From contig NZ_JAPONB010000009.1 of the NCBI RefSeq assembly GCF_026676115.1, positions 62,001-126,000 on the forward strand: a stretch of 64,000 nucleotides of DNA, written 5' to 3'. Positions 60,198-64,000 of the stretch are shown piece after piece. The notes beneath the pieces are model-generated. The model did not search any database and was not told the origin of the DNA. It worked only from the letters and a program-made list of their open reading frames with translations. The number at the start of each line of letters is the position of its first letter. The stretch's first letter is position 1. The DNA is from Salinimicrobium sp. TH3 (lineage in GTDB: Bacteria; Bacteroidota; Bacteroidia; Flavobacteriales; Flavobacteriaceae). A program made the position numbers and the translations under genes.

Positions 60198-60614
60198 TTA
60201 CTCTGGAAGTTGTGAAGCAACCTCCTTAAACTCTACTTCTCCATCTTCCTGAAGTTCATATTCATAAATTGACTTTCCCTGTACATGGCCGTCGTCATAA
60301 ATTGCCAGCACCCAATCTTCAGAAATTACCTGCACCTTCCGGAATTCCATGGTGCCTCCAAGTACAGCTTTTAAAGGAATTAAATCCTTTTTATTCTTCA
60401 GGGCATTAATAATATGCTCTTCGGGGTTATCAATATCCTCAAATTCCTTTCCGAAGAAGATCGAATAGTCATTTGCGTAATAATCTATCTCCCGAAGGTT
60501 GACCAGGGAATCGTTAAGCTGCTGTTGCCGGTTTAATTTCCGGGTGAGGGAATCAATTTCTGAAGTTTTTGCCTCCATCTCCCGGTCATCATTTTTACAA
60601 CCGGAGAGCACCAA
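60198..60614 (-). CDS. probable lipoprotein with start lost to a T-run length change
   Basis: The frame codes for VLSGCKNDDREM... (about 138 residues in all) with a lipobox-like LSGC, a helical segment and later beta-rich stretches (GTMEFRKVQVISEDWVLAIYDDGHV). No ATG is in frame; the frame only begins with TTG/GTG inside the hydrophobic signal. An ATG at 60632-60634 in the neighbouring frame would give MALLTSF, and adding one T to the T run at about 60613-60617 joins it to LVLSGCK, a full lipoprotein signal. So either the base call is short by one or the gene is frameshifted. Confidence 0.55.
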   Translation of the reverse strand: MVLSGCKNDDREMEAKTSEIDSLTRKLNRQQQLNDSLVNLREIDYYANDYSIFFGKEFEDIDNPEEHIINALKNKKDLIPLKAVLGGTMEFRKVQVISEDWVLAIYDDGHVQGKSIYEYELQEDGEVEFKEVASQLPE

Positions 60615-60650
60615 AAAGAGGTCAACAATGCCATTTTTGGGAGGTATGAT

Positions 60651-61598
60651 TTACAGATCATAAATGTTGTTGTATGAATTGCCGGGGGTCACAAAGAATT
60701 CCCCGTTTACATAGCGGAAGTTACGTTTTATTCCTGCAATCTTCTTATGATCTTCCTCATCCAATTCAAGATTAATGCTTTCCAGATTTGAAATTATGTG
60801 ATCCTTCGAGGTGGATTTTGGTATAACTGCAGTTCCACGGTCAACACCCCATTTAATAAGGACCTGGGCAGGTGAAACATCATGTTTTTTAGCTACTTCC
60901 AAAATTGCCGGTTCCTTTAGAAGGGAAGGCTCATCTTTAGCTTTCATTTGCTCACTGCGGTCACCACTTCCAAGGGGCGAATAGGCTGTACAGTGGATAT
61001 TATTTTCCTTACAGAACTGTAAAAGCTCGGGCTGCGGCAGGAATGGATGTAGCTCCACCTGGTTCATTTCGGGAATTTCATTAGTTTTTGACATGAGATC
61101 GTCCAGCTTTTTACTGCTGAAATTTGATACTCCAATATGTTTTACCAGCCCTTGTTTTTTAGCTTCAATCATGGCATTCCATGTCTCGATCAATGGTACT
61201 TCTTCCAGAGAAAGATAATCTTCATCTTTAGAAGGAAAAGATACTCCATGTTTAAAGGCGACCGGCCAGTGCATGAGGTAGAGATCGAGGTAATCAAGTT
61301 GCAGGTCCTTCAGGGTCTGCTTTAGGGCCGGGATTACATGCTCTTTTCTATGAGAATCGTTCCATAGTTTGGAAGTCACCCATACGTCCTCTCTTTTGAT
61401 CTTCCCTTCCTTAAATATTTCATTGAAGGCGTTCCCAATTTCAGCTTCATTGCCGTAAGTTGCTGCACAATCTACATGGCGGTACCCATTGTTTAATGCA
61501 ATTTTTACTGCTTGTCCAACTTTTCCTTTATCAGATTTCCATGTGCCAAGACCTATAGCCGGCATTTTATCTCCATTCTTGAATTTTAGTATTTCCAT
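60651..61598 (-). CDS. aldo/keto reductase
   Basis: A 315-residue AKR of the aldose-reductase type: KFKNGDKMPAIGLGTWKSDKG, RHVDCAATYGNEAEIGNAF (Asp/Tyr catalytic pair region), DYLDLYLMHWPVAF with the catalytic His, NQVELHPFLPQPELLQFCKENNI and IPKSTSKDHIISNL. NADPH is the likely cofactor; substrate unknown. The small lipoprotein gene follows after 36 nt on the same strand. Confidence 0.92.
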   Translation of the reverse strand: MEILKFKNGDKMPAIGLGTWKSDKGKVGQAVKIALNNGYRHVDCAATYGNEAEIGNAFNEIFKEGKIKREDVWVTSKLWNDSHRKEHVIPALKQTLKDLQLDYLDLYLMHWPVAFKHGVSFPSKDEDYLSLEEVPLIETWNAMIEAKKQGLVKHIGVSNFSSKKLDDLMSKTNEIPEMNQVELHPFLPQPELLQFCKENNIHCTAYSPLGSGDRSEQMKAKDEPSLLKEPAILEVAKKHDVSPAQVLIKWGVDRGTAVIPKSTSKDHIISNLESINLELDEEDHKKIAGIKRNFRYVNGEFFVTPGNSYNNIYDL

Positions 61599-61848
61599 AG
61601 TATAAGTTTATTTCCTGAATTTAAGCAGGAAAAGCCGCCTGCCAAAGGATTTGAGCGGGTTTAGCAGAAATTTAATATCAGGTAGAAATATTGTGTTGGC
61701 AATAAACTTTCAAAATTTCCTCAAATGGATAAAACAATAGGGACCATTTCTTTTTTTACTCTTAGCAAATAGTAAGGAGAGGAACTTATCTATTGTGTAA
61801 CGAACTGATTTCTGATTTAAATCTTACATAGGAAGGTGAATCGCACAA

Positions 61849-62745
61849 TTAACGTCTTGGGTGGAATTCTTCCATAACTTTTCTTAGGTGGGAGCGATCC
61901 AGGTGGACGTAAATTTCTGTTGTGGTAATACTCTCATGCCCCAGCATTTGCTGAATGGCCCTAAGATCTGCACCATTTTCCAGCAGGTGAGTGGCAAAAG
62001 AATGCCGGAAGGTGTGCGGGCTTATCTTCTTATTCAAACCCGAGGCGACAGCAAGTCGTTTTATAATGGTAAAGATCATGGCGCGGGTAAGTTTCTTTCC
62101 GCGGCGGTTCAAAAACACGGTGTCTTCATGCCCTTTTTGAATATCCTGGTGTGATCTTATGTAATCAAGATAAAGATCAATGTATTTACGGGTGGCTTCA
62201 GCAATTGGGACAAATCTTGATTTGCTTCCTTTTCCCGTTACCTGAATAAATCCTTCATCAAAATATAAATCACTTAAGCGCAGGTCTATGAGTTCAGAAA
62301 CCCTAAGTCCACAGCCGTAGAGGGTTTCAAGGATGGCACGATTTCGTTCTCCTTCAGGTTTGCTAAGGTCTATGGCAGCAATAAGAGCATCAATTTCATC
62401 GGTAGAAAGGGTATCGGGAAGTTTACGGCCGGTCTTTGGTGATTCAATAAGCTCAAGCGGATTTGTCTTTCGGTAATCCTCAAAGAGCAGGTAATTAAAA
62501 AATCCGCGTAGGCCAGATATGATTCGGGCCTGTGACCGGGCATTTACCTGTTTTGCAAGGGAATAAATGAATTGCTGCAGCTGTTCTTCAGAAATAGATA
62601 TTGGGGAAACATTGATTTCATTGGCCTCCAGCCAGTTCACCAATTTCTCAACATCAAAAGAATAATTTTCAATGGTATTGGCAGCCAGACCCCGTTCGAT
62701 CTTGAGGTAATGCGTGTAATCCTTTAAAGCGTTTTCCCAGTTCAC
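61849..62745 (-). CDS. xerD: site-specific tyrosine recombinase XerD
   Basis: A 298-residue recombinase that resolves chromosome dimers at dif with XerC. The N-terminal SAM-like domain (about 5-95) and the catalytic domain have the residues Arg148, Lys172, His244, Arg247, His270 and nucleophile Tyr279, in HTFRHSFATHLLENGADLRAIQQMLGHESITTTEIYVH-type order. Full length and no integrase-type extensions, so it is the housekeeping protein, not a phage integrase. Confidence 0.94.
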   Translation of the reverse strand: MNWENALKDYTHYLKIERGLAANTIENYSFDVEKLVNWLEANEINVSPISISEEQLQQFIYSLAKQVNARSQARIISGLRGFFNYLLFEDYRKTNPLELIESPKTGRKLPDTLSTDEIDALIAAIDLSKPEGERNRAILETLYGCGLRVSELIDLRLSDLYFDEGFIQVTGKGSKSRFVPIAEATRKYIDLYLDYIRSHQDIQKGHEDTVFLNRRGKKLTRAMIFTIIKRLAVASGLNKKISPHTFRHSFATHLLENGADLRAIQQMLGHESITTTEIYVHLDRSHLRKVMEEFHPRR

Positions 62746-62855
62746 AGGTCAAAGATATACGCTAAAAGTAAGGATTTACGAGTACTTTAATATAAACTGA
62801 GATTTTCTTAACACTATCCCTCCTACATTTGTCCCAAACTTTAAAACATAGAATT

Positions 62856-63443
62856 ATGAAAAAGTCGATTTTATTTATTGCAGCTATGCTATTAAGTACA
62901 ACGTTTGTAGCTGCGCAGGAATTCGTTTACTTTGGGGCAAAAGGAGGAGTAAACTTCTCAACTTTCTCGGGAGACGGATTTTCAGATTTTGAAGATGAAA
63001 GCTCCAGGACAGGATATCATTTAGGATTATTGGCCGAGGTACCGCTGAGCGATAGGTTCTCGATCCAGCCAGAAGTGCTTTATTCTGCTCAGGGATTTGA
63101 CATCGTTAGAAGAGATGATAACGAGGATATCGAACACCAGTTGGATTATATAACTGTTCCTGTGATGGCTAAGCTTTATGTACTCGAAGGACTCGCACTT
63201 GAAGCAGGACCGCAATTTGGTTTTGTTGTAGAAGAGTCCATAGACTTCGGGTCTGCCGAAAAAGAACTTTTTAATGATAACAGGAACGATTTTGATCTAA
63301 GTCTTGGGCTTGGTGCCTCCTACAAGTTCAGTAAATTTTTTGTTTATGGGCGCTATAATGCTGGGATGACAGATATTTATGATGTTGAGGGAGTAGATGT
63401 AAAAAACTCCGTTGTGCAGGCAGGTGTAGGGCTGTTGTTCTAA
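62856..63443 (+). CDS. outer-membrane beta-barrel protein (OMP_b-brl type)
   Basis: A 195-residue exported protein with signal MKKSILFIAAMLLSTTFVAAQ and a mature eight-strand-type barrel: VYFGAKGGVNFSTFSG, HLGLLAEVPLSDRFSIQPEVLYSAQGFD, VPVMAKLYVLEGLALEAGPQFGFV and the last strand VQAGVGLLF with terminal Phe. Family PF13568-like porin of unknown role. I use the ATG of MKKSI; an earlier start adds nine residues. A TACATTTG box at 62824-62831 lies ahead. Confidence 0.88.
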   Translation: MKKSILFIAAMLLSTTFVAAQEFVYFGAKGGVNFSTFSGDGFSDFEDESSRTGYHLGLLAEVPLSDRFSIQPEVLYSAQGFDIVRRDDNEDIEHQLDYITVPVMAKLYVLEGLALEAGPQFGFVVEESIDFGSAEKELFNDNRNDFDLSLGLGASYKFSKFFVYGRYNAGMTDIYDVEGVDVKNSVVQAGVGLLF

Positions 63444-63464
63444 CAGTTAACTTTTGAACGCATC

Positions 63465-63493
63465 AAAAGGGCAGTTTTTACTGCCCTTTTTTT
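63465..63493 (+). terminator. intrinsic terminator of the outer-membrane barrel gene
   Basis: AAAAGGGCAG (63465-63474) pairs with CTGCCCTTTT (63481-63490) over a TTTTTA loop and ends in T residues. Confidence 0.88.
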
Positions 63494-63608
63494 ATCATGA
63501 TTTTGAAGGAAAAAAGTGTGAGGCTTCACCTACAAGGAAAAATTAATATATCGATTATTGTCGATTGTAAATAACTAACTTGGTGGTAGTTAACTTAAAA
63601 CAACTTTA

Positions 63609-64000
63609 ATGATGAAAAAATTACTTCTTATTGCAGTACTTGGGTTATTTAGTTTTAACGCTGCACATGCGCAGACAGGTTTAACAGGGATTAGAGTAGG
63701 TGTAAACGCCGGTATTCCTGTTGGAGACGTGGATGATGCTTCCAGTTTTAAGGCAGGAGCCGATCTCGCTTATATGATAAGTCTAATGGATATTGTACAG
63801 GTTGGGCCAATGGTAGGTTATTCTCATTATTTTGGGAAAGATGGAGTTGATGATTTTCAATATTTACCTATCGCGGCTTCCGGAAGGTTAGGGCTTCCCA
63901 GTTCTTTCATTGGAGGTTTTGACCTTGGGTATGCTGTAGGTCTTAGTGACGGCCTTGACGGTGGATTGTACTGGAGACCTTTATTAGGGTTTCGTTTTAT
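63609..64000 (+). CDS. outer-membrane beta-barrel protein, cut by the window end
   Basis: The first 130 codons of a second porin-like gene: MMKKLLLIAVLGLFSFNAAHAQ signal, then IRVGVNAGIPVGDVDD, LAYMISLMDIVQVGPMVGYSHYFG, IAASGRLGLP and GGFDLGYAVGLSDGLDGGLYW strand patterns. The frame is still open at base 64000. It may be a paralogue of the barrel gene before it, or only share the fold. Confidence 0.85.
   Translation, partial: MMKKLLLIAVLGLFSFNAAHAQTGLTGIRVGVNAGIPVGDVDDASSFKAGADLAYMISLMDIVQVGPMVGYSHYFGKDGVDDFQYLPIAASGRLGLPSSFIGGFDLGYAVGLSDGLDGGLYWRPLLGFRF

Noticed and set aside
61849-62745. Possible phage or island integrase
   Set aside because: Length, motifs and neighbours fit housekeeping XerD; no att repeats, tRNA end or phage genes nearby.
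1-64000. CRISPR arrays, rRNA genes, insertion sequences, prophage or defence islands
   Set aside because: None of the expected repeats, conserved RNA blocks or marker genes were seen; the window is mostly core chromosome.

Overview
The window is about 64 kb of a low-GC (roughly 40 percent by eye) chromosome from a member of the Bacteroidota, almost certainly a marine-type Flavobacteriaceae (my guess is near Gramella/Salegentibacter; this is inference). The signs are family content (DUF4199, DUF4252, DUF4290, DUF6495, BtuG-like propeller, NTP_transf_4 GlmU-like protein), the promoter form TTG-N19-TAnnTTTG ahead of several genes, near absence of Shine-Dalgarno sites, and a CarB without its allosteric domain. 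No rRNA, CRISPR array, prophage or insertion sequence was seen; one tRNA gene is present. It reads as core chromosome with a few accessory loci.

Layout. 0-17.7 kb is housekeeping: phosphoglucomutase, a family 2 glycosyltransferase, ribosomal proteins L31 and L34, a GlmU-like nucleotidyltransferase, MtaB, a hydrolase/lytic transglycosylase pair, carB, a thioesterase/BASS transporter pair and rmuC. 17.7-24 kb is a vitamin B12 uptake locus: an ABC importer (btuF-btuC-btuD) on the minus strand, divergent from a cobalamin riboswitch that leads btuB (TonB receptor) and a BtuG-like surface lipoprotein on the plus strand. The riboswitch carries a roughly 110-nt inverted-repeat insertion in P3, and btuD has no ordinary start codon. 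24-29.3 kb holds two tandem S41 peptidase lipoproteins and, divergently, an ECF sigma operon (sigma, membrane anti-sigma-like protein, two DUF4252 proteins) with a candidate self-recognised promoter.

29.3-48 kb is again core: purB, a sirtuin lacking zinc ligands, trmH, a DEAD-box helicase, rlmH-rdgB divergent from nadC-yihY-chalcone isomerase-like-priA, an orphan LytTR regulator, the rpsF-rpsR-rplI operon, an orphan MacB-type permease, hisS and a HemG-type flavodoxin. 48-64 kb holds small secreted proteins, tRNA-Met, a class IV aminotransferase, YqgE, HU, the ATPase-recQ-fmt cluster, murA with Asp in place of the catalytic Cys (predicted fosfomycin insensitive), a hibernation factor, two aldo/keto reductases, xerD and two outer-membrane barrel proteins, the last cut by the window end.

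The most interesting non-genic signals are a 13-bp palindrome, AAAATGNCATTTT, with six exact copies seen by eye in genes and spacers; a long palindrome between the second DUF4252 gene and purB; and a 12-bp-stem hairpin inside the lipoprotein-signal codons of that DUF4252 gene. All family assignments are from reading the sequence; no database search was run.
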